DNA from: Capniomyces stellatus
Taxonomy: Eukaryota > Kickxellomycota > Harpellomycetes > Harpellales > Legeriomycetaceae
Assembly: GCA_001661515.1 (NCBI GenBank)
Contig: LUVW01000028.1
Span: 78,174-142,173, forward strand
Direction: 5' to 3'
DNA: 64,000 bases
Shown: positions 49,111 to 60,037 of the stretch, piece by piece
How positions within the stretch are numbered: position 1 is the first letter of the stretch
Layout: the number at the start of each line of letters is the position of its first letter
Program-made: the position numbers and the translations under genes
Notes under the pieces: generated by a model
Database searches by the model: none
Seen by the model: only the letters and a program-made list of their open reading frames with translations
What the model was told of the DNA's origin: nothing

Positions 49111-49948
49111 ACTCTTGCATCATACACTCTATTGGTGTCTGTGTTCATAGCTTCGCTTTTATCATATCGCTGAATATTGAAATTTATTCATGTGATGGAA
49201 ACACGACTGCAACCTTCACACAAAGGGTTTAAAAGAATGAGATTTGTGCATTATCTGTTAAATCAAGGATATCAAAGTGTAACGTAGTGATTGTATATCG
49301 AGTCTCAGTACTATGGTATTCGGTTCTATAATTTATTTCCTTTTGTTTTATAGCTTATGCTTAGTTTTAATACGTTCGATTTATCGACTTTGGCCAAACT
49401 ATATATTTAAACTACCAGTTATAATAGCGGTATGTGACATCAATGCTATTTGGAATATATTGTGCAAGTACAAGCGCCTTCATCAAATACAAACACTTTG
49501 TGATTTTACTAGTGCAATCCAACAGCTACTTTGATTGTATCAGATATATATTTATTTACTTTTCAAAATTTTAATTCCAGCATTGTTCACAGCATTGTTG
49601 TTGGCATTGTCATTAATGGCTACTCTAAAAGCTAACTTTGAAACAATGAGAAAATGCTAAAGGCAAGGCAAGTATAACAGAAAACTCGAGTCACATTTAC
49701 AAAACGTATTCCGATAACAAGCTCTATAGTGCACTCTAGCGATGCGCATTTGATATATTTATCAAATTTTATCATATTAGGTTATTATTAAGTTTTAACT
49801 TGCTATATTATTATCAAGCTTGATTTTCCTAGGTTAATACGAAGCTTATTATTATAGTATCAACAGGCTTATACTTTGTCACTACTATAATTTCAAAAAA
49901 GAAGCCCTTTTGGAAGATTTATATGTCTGATTTCAGAGTTTCTTTTTG

Positions 49949-49956
49949 TATAAAAG
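49949..49956 (+). promoter_or_regulatory. TATA box of the Gly/His-rich secreted protein gene
   Basis: TATAAAAG lies 126 bases before the ATG at 50082, a spacing that fits a TATA box about 30 bases before transcription start with a leader of roughly 90-100 bases. The A-rich start context (AAAAAAATG) suggests a strongly translated mRNA. Confidence 0.6.
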
Positions 49957-50081
49957 CTGACAGTATTGCCCTATATTTTAGAATTATTATCAAACAAATT
50001 AGTAGCTTAGTATACTAATATCCCTATCTCTTACAAACGTAGTTTATTATTTAAACCCTCAAAACAAACCGAATTAAAAAA

Positions 50082-50570
50082 ATGAAGCTTTCAACTTTTG
50101 CAGCACTCCTTTCAGCAGCACCATTGGTCTCAGTATTGGTATCAGCTAAATCCAGCGGTGGCCGTGGAGACGGTGACAGACACAGACACAGACACAGACA
50201 CGGTCGTGGAGGTAGATGGGGTGGTAACTGGGGATACCCAGGATTCTATCCTTATGGAGGATATGGTGGACTTGCAGGATATGGAGGACTTGAAGGATAC
50301 GGATTGGGTGTCTCCCAGTTTGCCCAAGTTGGCGCTTACCAAGCACAGCCAATTGTCCAACAGGAATACCTTGCTGGTGTCAACCAAATCGTCGAGCCAG
50401 TACTGATTGGTGGAGGATACCCATTCTATGGTGGTGGATATGGTGGATGGGGAGGACGCAGACACAGACACAGACACGGACACGGTGGACACGGTGGTGG
50501 ACACGGTGGTGGACACGGAGGTGGAAGCGGTGGTGGAAGCGGTGGTGGAAGCGGTGGTGGAAAGAAGTAA
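50082..50570 (+). CDS. Small secreted Gly/His/Arg-rich repeat protein
   Basis: Single exon, 162 residues. A clear signal peptide (MKLSTFAALLSAAPLVSVLV, cleavage likely after Ala22) precedes a basic HR block (DRHRHRHRHGRGG), a Gly/Tyr-rich middle with GYGGL repeats, and a C-terminal HRHRHGHGGHGGGH block ending in three GGGS units and KK. There is no cysteine or enzyme motif. It is probably exported to the wall, mucilage or medium. The His clusters could bind metal ions and the Gly/Tyr part could be adhesive or structural, but both are inference. It is followed 3.2 kb away by a leftward gene with a similar signal peptide and layout (53819-54205), probably a diverged paralogue. Strong TATA box and A-rich start context. 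Confidence 0.75.
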   Translation: MKLSTFAALLSAAPLVSVLVSAKSSGGRGDGDRHRHRHRHGRGGRWGGNWGYPGFYPYGGYGGLAGYGGLEGYGLGVSQFAQVGAYQAQPIVQQEYLAGVNQIVEPVLIGGGYPFYGGGYGGWGGRRHRHRHGHGGHGGGHGGGHGGGSGGGSGGGSGGGKK

Positions 50571-51206
50571 ATTACATTTACAAGTTGCACACCACAAATT
50601 GCATAAATATAAGCCTGCTAACCTAAATCTACAGAATATTACCTTAAATCAGTACTTTAAGACTTTTTTTTAGACTAATACTTTGACTGTTTTGTGCTGG
50701 TACTACACAAAATAGTTTTTTTTATTGTTGGAATTTTCTATTTACTTTTTGTGTTTAAAATTTTGTATTTTGATAATACCAAAAGCCAAACCCCAATTCA
50801 ACGACGAAACACCAAAGTTTTACAGTTAAACGTATTTTTATTTTAATGGAATTGTGTTTGCTGATTCAACAGCTTGATAAAACTGCAAAAATATCCCATA
50901 TTTATTATGACAGGTTATTGAGCAAAATCGTACAATGAGTTTGGCCGCCTCATTTGATTGTGCTTACAATAAATTGTTATTTATGGTAGTTTGAATTACT
51001 TTGATCGATTGATGGATTTGGTTGATAATTCAAGTTTACAAGATTAAAAGTATTTTTTTTAATCTTGAGCAGCTTTTATATTTATTTACTATTGTTTATT
51101 TAAAAAAGAGCGAGGCTCGGTTACTCAAGTTGGAAGCCGAATAAAGACAGGATTTAGCTCGGTAGATAGATAGATGTATATATATAATAGGACAACCAAA
51201 TTGTGG
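50571..51206. other. Convergent spacer
   Basis: About 640 bases between the secreted-protein gene and the leftward YVH1. AT-rich with a GATA/TAGATA run at 51160-51180; AATAAA-like signals for both genes. No gene seen. Confidence 0.6.
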
Positions 51207-53291
51207 CTATTTTCCTGGTGGGGGTCTTATTGGTCTATTTACTGAAAAATCAACTTTGGCGCGATGGAGTTGGAAGGATGGGGTTACCCATTTCCCACAC
51301 GAGCACTGAGCACCGGCCCAATGGAACTGGCCCAGTTTAGCATCACATTTAGGACAAGCGATTTTGCCACTTTGTTGGCCAGAATGCAAGTCTTGAATCC
51401 ATTCAATAGGCTCGATAAACCAGCTCGAGCATGTTCGGCTGGTGCCAACCTCATTCTATCAGCGCATCATCAAAAGTAATTTTAGATCATTAGGTTTTAA
51501 AAGCACAGATTTAACGCATTGAAGGTAAAAGTGAAAGTAAAAGTGAAAGTGGATGTGAAAGTGAAAATGGAAATGGAAATAAAAATAATAGAAAATCAAG
51601 TTACAGTTGAAACAGCGTGCTCTCTTCGATATCTCGAGTAGTGAAAAGCGTCTTCTCCTGGTCCGGCCTCGTGTTCGTATATGTTGACATCGGTCAAGAG
51701 CAACCTCCTGGTTAATATCGGTAAGTATCGTTAAACACAATGTTGATTTTAATGATGCAGAGTCTCATTTATTTTAAATACCTTCAACAATGAATTTTTT
51801 TTGGATTGAAAATGAAATAATGAGAAAATGTAGTAAATATGTCAGTCCGAGTTTATACCTGCATTTTTTACACTTGATCATGCTCTTGATGTCTGAAGGT
51901 GGTGAGATAGTAGGGTCTCGCGCAAACATGGTGTTTTCTAGCAGTCCGCTTTCTACAAGTCATGCATTTCAATATATTATGAGCATCATCCCGTTGCTTC
52001 AGATTGGAGGAGTTGTAGTCATATCCCAAGTTTCAAAAGCAAGTAGCATACTACGTTTATATGTTATAACCATGCTGTGTTGTTATGAACAGTACTATTG
52101 ACGTGGACACCTACCATTGAACTTATCGTTGGCCAGCTTGTTAATAAATCTTCTGTAAAGCACCCTTTTGTCGTTTACAACAAAGTCTAGATCCCAATAC
52201 AGTTCCAGCTGCTCCACAAATCCTTCATTAGGGCTATTTAGTTGAGTAGTTTTTTATTTTTTGTCAAGGTCATGATTGCGAGTGGCTGTAGTTGTAGTTG
52301 TATGAATATATAGCAGCAATTTGTGAATGATAAAATTTAAGACTTCAAGTAAGTATATAGCCAAGAAGAATAGTTACTGTGATTGTGGTCTCTTGGTTTT
52401 TAATAGAGATAAAGCCTCTTCTGCAGAAATATTATTGGTTTTCATCAAGTATGCCGCTACAATCGCAACGCTTCTAGACTGCCCAGCAACGCTAATACAG
52501 AGACAAAAACAAAAACAATAACAATAACAATAACAAACATGTGAATTGGGAAAATTAATACACAGTATGAGTATAGATCGGGATTTAATGGTTCGAATAA
52601 TGGCGTTCAAGTACAAGAAGAAAAAAATCAAAATTTGTTCGGAATGAATCTTGAAAATTACCAATGAATCAGAATATTTTCATTCTGGTCAATCGATCTC
52701 TGAATAAAAGAATTCGTCGTTTCGAAATGCTGAATAATATTCGTTTCTGGAACGTCAAGCTCGCTTATTATCATGTAGTTGTATTTCTAATTTTCAAGGA
52801 TGTTTTATTAATTTAGACGATTATTATTATGCAAACTTCAAATTAAACTTCAGTACACCACGATTAAATAAAAAAAATTTCGTCTTACTATATATAAATT
52901 TAATACTTTGAGAACATGTGCTTGGATCATTAATTTTAATCTCAGAGCATAATAATGTTAATAGTGCTATTTACCTCAGGGTGTGCTGGTTTGAAGTCAG
53001 GGATAATTGTGATTATATTCTTGATTTCATTATCTATTAAATTTTCCAAACTTTGCTCGGCCGACGATCTAAAAATAAGGCCAGTCAGAAATATGTTTTC
53101 AATACAAGCCGAGTACGATATATCCTACATTGACAATGAACCTGAATCATTCAAATTCAAAAACATTATCATTCTGTTTTATTAATATATTGAAACAGCA
53201 ATTTAATCGCCAATGCTTACCCGCCAACAAACAAAAACTCGATTACTTTGTCCATGTTATTCTGAATTACAAAGTTAGTGCACTCGACCAT
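51207..53291 (-). CDS. YVH1: Yvh1/DUSP12 dual-specificity phosphatase with zinc-binding tail
   Basis: Eight exons in minus order: 53291-53221, 53068-52975, 52786-52662, 52491-52378, 52233-52115, 51952-51859, 51707-51605 and 51455-51207; all GT-AG with consistent phases, 322 residues. The active-site loop HC97VAGQSRS is split after the second base of the catalytic Cys codon by an intron. The tail carries the Yvh1 zinc-binding cysteines: C202/C205, C249 and the conserved block CPKCDAKLGQFHWAGAQCSC with C274, C277, C291 and C293. In yeast Yvh1 releases Mrt4 from pre-60S ribosomes, a role needing mainly the zinc domain; the phosphatase is also linked to growth and sporulation. Length is close to yeast Yvh1 (364) and DUSP12 (340). 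The first exon is chosen because its FLFVGG joins GSSAEQSLENLI exactly as in the family; its upstream AG suggests a further untranslated exon. Confidence 0.9.
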
Positions 53292-53818
53292 AGTCCTACC
53301 AGACGGTTTAAAAATAGTAAGGGGAGAAAGATACACCAAAATAAATCCCTGGTGTTGATTGCAAAAGAGAGAAAATCTGAAATTTGTTTACACTAATTTA
53401 TATCTGCAAAAAATCTTGCTAAAAAACTTGATTTTACTTTGAATTCTATGAAAAAAAACTAAAAAAAAAAAAAAAAATTAACATGGATCTGAAAAAATCT
53501 GTTATTTGCAGAATCACACTGATTAACTACTTATCAGATTACAATTCTAGTAATTTGAACCAAAAAATCTTAATGTTGATTACTGAGTCTGGCCATAAAG
53601 ACTATGCTTTGGTAATATTTTATTGGTTGAAAAAATTATAATACAATAGTGATTATGAGGCTTTATATCTATATTAAATGCTAAAATGGATAAAACATTG
53701 GCGCAACAAGCAGTTTGCTTTTCTATTAACAAAGGGATATCAATAAAAAAAGAGCTTAGCCAATATATCAATATTTATTCAACATGCGACCCACCTCCCC
53801 CCCCTTGTCCCCAGTTAA
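53292..53818. other. Shared 5' side of YVH1 and 3' side of the second secreted gene
   Basis: About 530 bases. Poly-A rich (53445-53480). A CCCCCCCC run lies at 53796-53804 just downstream of the second secreted gene. Nothing else recognised. Confidence 0.6.
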
Positions 53819-54205
53819 TCAATACTGATTTGGTGGCTGAATAGCGTATGCTGGTGGGGCCTGCATTTCTTGTGCCTGATACCCACCCGGCGCACCGTAC
53901 GGATTGGCATAAGCGAGTCCATATCCAGGGCCAATTTCAAGAGGGTCAATATCGTCGTATTGGTAATCCATTTCGTAAATGTCAATTGGGTATCCACCAT
54001 AACCTCTGTCTCTGCCCCAACGACCTCTGCCTCTATCCCAACGACCTCTGCCTCTATCCCAGCGACCTCTGCCCCTATCCCAGCGACCTCTGCCTCTGTC
54101 CCCACCTCTGCCACCATGACTTGGTGTCCCGCCGGTCGAGCCTGCACCCGAAACCAAAATAGAGGGTAGTGCTGCCAAAATGGTAGTAAAAGTCGTGAGT
54201 TTCAT
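53819..54205 (-). CDS. Small secreted Arg/Gly/Trp-repeat protein
   Basis: Single exon, 128 residues. A signal peptide (MKLTTFTTILAALPSILVSG) precedes a basic block with four tandem RGRW-D heptads (DRGRGRW), then GYGGYP, an acidic Tyr/Asp stretch (DIYEMDYQYDDIDPLEIG) and a Pro/Gln/Tyr tail (GGYQAQEMQAPPAYAIQPPNQ). There is no cysteine and no known domain. Signal-peptide start, Gly/basic repeat block and the shared YQAQ motif suggest it is a diverged paralogue of the Gly/His-rich protein at 50082-50570. The 21-bp DNA repeat units behind the heptads are nearly identical, so copy number may vary between strains. Likely extracellular or wall-associated; function unknown. Confidence 0.75.
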   Translation of the reverse strand: MKLTTFTTILAALPSILVSGAGSTGGTPSHGGRGGDRGRGRWDRGRGRWDRGRGRWDRGRGRWGRDRGYGGYPIDIYEMDYQYDDIDPLEIGPGYGLAYANPYGAPGGYQAQEMQAPPAYAIQPPNQY

Positions 54206-55260
54206 TTGTTTTTTTTTTAATGTTTGTATCTGGGTAGTGATGTATGCTGTTGAATTCCGGATGTTTCTAATTGGGACTGCACTTTTGTTCTTGAAGATTG
54301 TGAATTGCCTGGTGCTAAATATTTTTTGGAGCCTTCATAGTTTGATTTATAGATTTAGTTTTGCACAAATTCAGGTGTTGTATTTATTCCATACTTTGGT
54401 CAGTATTAATCTTGCTGAACCTTACGCTTGAATGCGAGTGCTACTGAGAAAGTAATGGTGCAGACATGTTAGTAACAACTTGATAAAGTTGGATTGTGTA
54501 TGTGTATTGTAGTTCTGTCTGCCCATGAATAAGGGAAACAAATTGAACAAAGACTATTTTAAAAACTGAATCAAATGAAAAATTTAAAAACACAATGAAG
54601 TTGGATTTGAATTACTGATGGCGCGCATTATATTGTTAATTTTTCTTTAAAAAAAAAGCCACCAAGAGGTACTTGTGTTCTATAGTTTGATTGTTTGGTT
54701 CACAGAGTTGAGAATTTAAAGTTTTGAAACAATACCGTAGTGTAGAAAATGATCATTCACAATATCAATGTAGGATACTGTATTGTTTATTTTGATAATT
54801 AAAACTCAGAGTCCCGATGTTAGCCGAGTTGTGCAAATAGAACATTTGAAATCCAGTAAACTAGACCTAGCTGGTTACGAGGCTTTTATGAGCTGAAAAC
54901 AAAATCTTGGGTTGGGAGTCGAGTTTATAACTGTACACCATCAAGTATTACCAGACCATTTTGCAAGCCATCTAGCTTTTGGGTCAACTGTAACTGTAAC
55001 TTTGGCGTTTTTTTTTTACAGAAACCAAAGTTTGGCTGATCTCATTTGGGTGGGGTAAAAAGAGTGGGTTAATTTCCATAACCGGATGAAGAAAGTTCAG
55101 TGTAATTATGACAGTTTCTAGTTAAATAGATGATTTGAAAGTTGGGTAAGAAAAATAAACAGTAAAAGCAGAATCAACTGCTTGTAAATATAAAAAAAGT
55201 GGGTAGAAATCAATCAATAATAATATGTATGTATGTATTTGGGATAAACAAAAGGTTAAA
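54206..55260. other. Spacer with second secreted gene promoter
   Basis: About 1 kb. The right flank of the second secreted gene is T-rich (TTTTTTTTT at 54211-54219) and probably its leader. The rest is AT-rich down to the 3' end of the syntaxin gene at 55261. No gene, RNA or repeat family recognised. Confidence 0.55.
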
Positions 55261-56819
55261 TTAAATGGTTATTAAAAAAATCAACAGAAATATGAGAGCA
55301 ATGAGAATCAGGATGATTTTTAAGGGGTGGTTTTCTATTAACAAGGATATCGGTAAAAAAAAGAATATGGTGTTTTTTATTTTGAGAACAGGATAGTGGA
55401 GAAAGCAACACCATGATAAAGCAATACAAGATAAATATAGATATATATATAAGAATGTATGGGCGTTTGTTGGAAACGAGTGAGACATTTACCTGAAGAT
55501 TTTTTAATAAAATCACCAACTCGTTCACGGGCCACTACTATCCTTGAGTGGGTTCTATCGACCATCCCATCAACCTCGTCCAGTAATCTAAAATCAAAGC
55601 AGAAATGAGAAAAGTGGGTATAAATTATGTTATCAAATTAAAACATGTTGCGCAACATTAGTGCTAATACCAGAAAAGATGGTTACATTGCTTGGTCGTC
55701 AAGTTCATTATTCATGGTATGGGCTATTCCTCTCAAATTCCTAACAGTTCCAAGGACAGAGTCCAAGTGCTGGTCTTGGTCGTCCATAATCATCTGTGTC
55801 ATGTTTGTATACATTATAGATATATTAGAGCCAGTAGAAAAGTATGCAGTAAGGATAGAAGCATAAACACAAACTGGCCAAGTGCATTCAAAATCGGTAA
55901 ATTGAGTTGTAATGGTTTTATTCGTCTGACCTGCTGTTGTTGCTGCTGGTTTGCAAAATCTATGGTCATATGCTGTATTGACTCGGGCTGGTTTGTAAAC
56001 CTCGAGTTCTGGTTAAATGATGGTGTGTTATGAGTGTTGGAAAGGGTTGTATGGATATAGTTAGTACGCATTTGTGGCTTGTTGTGGAAAAATATCTGGT
56101 TGGCCAAGCTAAATTTTGTATCTGGTACTTACAGCTTGAGAATTGTCAAACACCGTCATTCGCTCAATATAATTCTAGAGTGGATTTTTGATGATACGAT
56201 AAGAAAAAAAATATTTAATTGATAAAACGCAGGAATATAGGAATGAATAGACAGAAAAGTCTGACAGGAAAGCAAGACAGCACTGTTTGATATAAAAGTC
56301 ACCTCAATTTTGTCGCGGGTAGCATTAACAAAGCGCTTCCTCTGGTTTATTGTGTTTAAATCAAGACCGAACTTGCCGGGCTGCTTCTCTGCTATATGTA
56401 AGCAAGTTTGGTAGGGATAAACTATAATTCCAAGCCTAAAGTTACGCAGAGAGAGAAAAAAAAAGGGGGGAAAGGAGAAGGAAAAAAGTAAGAGGCTAGT
56501 GTAATTTATTTTTCAACTTATCTATAGTAGATTGAAGGTCTTCCAAATCCTGTTTTACCGAGTTGAAAATCTGCTTCAGCTCGTCTTTTAGGCAATCAAG
56601 CTCGCTTCCGGTTTTAATACTCGATGCTTTTCGCCTGGTACGTTCCCAATCCTCCATCATTTCGCCAGCCTGCTCCATTGCATGTTCGACATCTCTACAA
56701 AACAATAAATATCCAAGTGAGTGTTTGAGGCTTTACAAATAAAAACAAATCAAGTGTTTGGTTGAGAACAAAGTGGGGAGGTCCTACTCTTTGACGATTA
56801 TAAATGGGTCTGTTGACAT
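55261..56819 (-). CDS. TLG1: Tlg1/syntaxin-6-type Golgi-endosome SNARE
   Basis: Eight exons in minus order: 56819-56788, 56694-56518, 56435-56303, 56174-56133, 56008-55931, 55793-55687, 55587-55493 and 55334-55261, phases consistent, 245 residues (syntaxin 6 has 255). It begins MSTDPFIIVKEDVEHAMEQA, the syntaxin-6 N-terminal helix, with DLEDLQSTIDK and KQPGKFGLDLNTINQRKRFV, then a Gln-rich linker, a SNARE motif (QHLDSVLGTVRNLRGIAHTM, DEVDGMVDRTHSRI) and a C-terminal membrane anchor coded by the last exon (KIILILIALIFLLIFL). Tlg1 is a Qc-SNARE for endosome-to-trans-Golgi and homotypic Golgi fusion. The exon 2/3 join is the least sure: the donor is GTTGAA and about 12 extra residues (LGIIVYPYQTCL) are included compared with the family. 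Confidence 0.88.
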
Positions 56820-57685
56820 TTTCCTAGAGTGTTGTTGTGGTTAGTGCTCTGAATTGGGGCCTTGGTATTTTTTTTTTTTTTTTTTTTNTTTGGTTTTTTT
56901 TTTTTTTTTTTTTGTAAAATATAAATTAGTTTTGGATTGAAAAAAGTATGAAAAGTTGGCAACAGATCCGATATTAGAGTGTGCTACTATGTTGCTATTG
57001 TTATAAATTAGTAATGACAATGGTAGTTTGGTGCAGCAATAAAGTGTAGCAGGCAAAACTTGGCAAAATAAAGAGTTTGGTGGCGATAATGTGATCAAAT
57101 AGTGGATTAGTTGTGTTTCTATTTATTTTAACTAGTAAAACAAGTAAAAGTAAAAGGGAAAAGTAGCCGAGGATTAGCAAAGTGACTTCAACAATAAAAG
57201 GCCAATAAATAGCAAAGTGGAATTAAAAAAGAATGTGTGGAGTTTAGTGGGCTTTTGCAAGTCAATTGGAGTAAATAGGTCCAATTAATTTCATTGGGAT
57301 TAAGAATTGAAAAAAGGCATACAATGATGCAATAAGCAAAGTAAATAAATAGTAGCTGGCAATTAAAGTCGCGAAACAAAGAGTAAAAAACGTAATAAGC
57401 TGAACACAAGACAAGATAAATTGTTAGAAATTGTCAGTTTGAAGAAATTACAAATAAATTTGAAAAAGTGAATAATTGAGTTAGTTTTAATTTCAACAAT
57501 TTATGCACAAAAGAAGCTCGAACACCCTTAAAATTGGAGTTGCCTTGCCTTGCCTTTCCATTACATTTACTTTAATACTAGCAGTAATACCAAGAAATAG
57601 TACCGTCGATACTAAAAGAGGAAAACAAAACAAAAGGTAAAGAAAAGGAAAAGTCAAAATAGCGCAAGCGCAATACTTTTAGGAA
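56820..57685. other. Divergent spacer between TLG1 and OTU1
   Basis: About 870 bases. A poly-T/poly-T pair with one N (56870-56912) lies near TLG1 and marks an unresolved homopolymer. The rest is AT-rich and should contain both promoters; no gene seen. The OTU1 leader has an A-rich start context (AGGAAATGAAG). Confidence 0.6.
56870..56912. repeat. Poly-T tract with one unresolved base
   Basis: Two long T runs separated by N and TTGG; single N at 56888. Probably a collapsed homopolymer. Confidence 0.9.
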
Positions 57686-59790
57686 ATGAAGTTTAGAATC
57701 CGAACCAGCACAGGAATTGTAACACTTGAGGACATTACAAGTGAAATGACCTTTGAGGAGTTGTGTCAGATAATATCAGGAAAGACGGGCATTGATGCAA
57801 ACAACATTTCAGGTGGGTAAAGCGACTTAAAGCGCCAAGTATACTTGGTGGATAAGTAAATAGAGAGGAAATACTAGAATAAATGCAGTTTGGAAATGGT
57901 TATAAAATTGGTTTTGGAGTTGAAACTATGGATGGTTTAAAGTAACAATTTGATTATGCTGATAATAATAAAACTAGTCAAGTGTGGATTCCCGCCAAAA
58001 ATAATAAATCCAGATCAGGAAAACACGATTCTAGGAGCGATATCGCAGCTACGGGATGGAGAAGTGTTGATAGTGGGCCCGATTATCCAGGACTTGGTGG
58101 AAGGAGGGGGGCTGGCAAGAGCGGAATCGGGCATTGTTAGTCAAAGTGCGCAGCTGAAAACGAAAGCAATGTCGGCTGGCGGGGTTATTGGAGGAATTGG
58201 AAGCGATAGTGCAAACAACAAAAAGGCGAAGCTAACAGGGGCATCTAGTAGTGGTGGGGCTCAAAAGAAAAACTTTGCTAGCTTTTCTGAATTGAAACAG
58301 GAAATGGACAAGGAGGAAAAAGGTGAGAACTAGATTGGTTTGTTTCTTTTATTCAGTTTCCAAGTATTATTATTTTTTGATTTTATTAATTTAAGCTGAT
58401 TGTTTTTGTTTTTTACTCTTTATTTAACTTTATTTTATTTTTGGCAAAAGTAGGTACAAGGAACAAAACGTATAGCGTAAAGTGTGGGAATGGGGTGTTG
58501 ATGCGTAAAGTAAGTGGTGAGCGAGAGTTTTAGCATTTTTTTTTTGTTTTTTTTATGATTGTTTAATGGAAAAAGTAGTTGTATAGAATTGAAACAGGGA
58601 GGAAAGCGTGGGAATAAAATAGAAACGATTTTTTGTTTGATGTTGATGCGGTGATAGGAAATCCCTGACGATAATAGCTGTTTGTTTCGATCAATAAGTA
58701 AGGCGGGTTGATAAGTGTGTGGAGAGAGAGGACGTTTAGTTGTAAAATAGTTGAATTATATTTGTTGCAATGTAAAATTGACCGAATTGGGATATTTTTT
58801 TCTAAAAATGATAATGGTGGTATAAATGTAGGGTAAGTGTGTATATACATTTTTGAGGATGGATGGTTATTGGAACAGAAATGGGTCGGACTTGGAAATC
58901 ATAAGAGGGATTGGACAATCGAATTAATGTATTTGTGTGTTTAGTTTTGTGGTTTATGGGACGCAAGAGAACTTTTATGGGTTGCGAAGAGGTAAATGAC
59001 GAGAATTGAACAAATAACGATAATGGAAATACATTGACATGGGAAGGGTAAAGTGACTAATGTAGCGAATGATATGATGATTGGTGTAATTTCCAGCTGT
59101 TGTTGATGTGATTGAGAGTCAACCAGAAAAGTATCCGGATGTGGTGTTGGGTAAGAAGCAATCAGAGTACTGTGAGTGGATAATGAGGCCGACAAGTTGG
59201 GGCGGAGCAATAGAGCTGTCGATGTTTAGCGAGATGTTCAAGATGGAAATTGTATCGGTGGATATAAAGAGTTTGAGAATGGATAGATTTGGAGAAGGGA
59301 AATATTCAACGCGAGTATTTGTGTTGTACAGGCAAGTTGTACACTATTTCCTGACTAGTATTTCCTGACTAGTATTTCCTGACTAGTATTTCTTGACTGA
59401 TATTTATGTATTTGTTTTCAAGGACTTGATTGGTTGTTGGTTGGGTGAAAAAATAAATAAATAAATAAATAAAATAGTGGGATCCATTACGATGCAGTGA
59501 CTTTGATACCAACAGCCAAGGTAGTGGGAGCTGGGAGCAACATTAATGTAATTGGCGGTGGGACGAACGTTGGGGGAGATAATGAGCAGAGTATATTTAG
59601 TGTGGATGATAAAGTGGTTATGAAGTCGGTGCTGGAGTTGGCACAAATGATCAAAGAGGACTTTGGGTTTACAGATACAGCAAGTTTCAAGCTGCGGTGT
59701 TTGGTTTGCAACAAGATGTTGAAGGGAGAAAAGGAAGCCAACTTGCACGCAAGCGAAAGTGGACATGCAGAGTTTACCGAATCGCACTAG
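57686..59790 (+). CDS. OTU1: OTU1/YOD1 deubiquitinase, apparent frame problem in exon 5
   Basis: Seven exons: 57686-57812, 57978-58322, 58454-58509, 58658-58697, 58945-58991, 59097-59331 and 59478-59790. The N-terminal ubiquitin-like (UBX-L) domain starts MKFRIRTSTGIVTLED and includes VKCGFPPKIINPD. The OTU catalytic Cys is in IPDDNSC184LFRSI, then LGKKQSEYCEWI, WGGAIELSMFS, MDRFGEG and the catalytic His in GIHYD. The C-terminal C2H2 finger is CLVCNKMLKGEKEANLHASE. Yod1/Otu1 trims ubiquitin chains on Cdc48/p97 clients in ERAD. Exon 4 ends in phase 1 but exon 5 must be read from phase 2 to give the conserved FVVYG segment and to stay open. One more T in the TTTT run at 58945-58948 would make the frames agree, so this is either an assembly error, a rare splice form or a real lesion. 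The intron after exon 6 starts GCAAGT, a GC-AG donor. About 385 residues expected. Confidence 0.82.
59350..59405 (+). repeat. Four 14-bp tandem units in an OTU1 intron
   Basis: Units of CCTGACTAGTATTT at 59350, 59364 and 59378 are perfect; the fourth at 59392 has three changes. They lie inside the GC-AG intron before the exon that carries the catalytic His. Confidence 0.9.
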
Positions 59791-59965
59791 ACTTGTTATA
59801 CTAGAATTGAACATTATTTATTGAGTAATAGTAAACAAGAGCAATAATAGGATATTTATTAGTATAGTGAAGTTGATGATACTTTTTATTATTATTATTA
59901 TTAGTATTATTATTGAAATAAATAAATAAATAAAGGAAAATAAAGTTAATAGAGAATGAAATAAA

Positions 59966-60008
59966 AAAGGAAAGGGAAAGGAAAGGGAAAGGGAAAGGAA
60001 AGGAAAGG
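59966..60008 (+). repeat. GGAAA/GGGAAA microsatellite
   Basis: Purine repeat in the short convergent spacer between OTU1 and SUP35 (59791-60037), which otherwise contains AT-rich trinucleotide runs. Confidence 0.85.
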
Positions 60009-60037
60009 ATGGAAAAAAGAAAAAGAGTTATGGACTC

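Larger units (their letters stand above)
48456..50081. other. Spacer between Rod and the first secreted protein gene
   Basis: About 1.6 kb between divergent genes. It holds a CAACTA hexamer repeat (49067-49110), a short AATAC repeat near 48610-48655 and an unsupported 73-codon frame at 49313-49534. A TATA box is present near the right edge. The remainder is AT-rich with nothing recognised. Confidence 0.5.

Noticed and set aside
52975..53124. Longer YVH1 exon 2 reading DISYSACIENIFLTGLIF
   Set aside because: It cannot be joined in phase to an upstream start; the acceptor at 53069-53071 joins FLFVGG to SSAEQS and fits the family.
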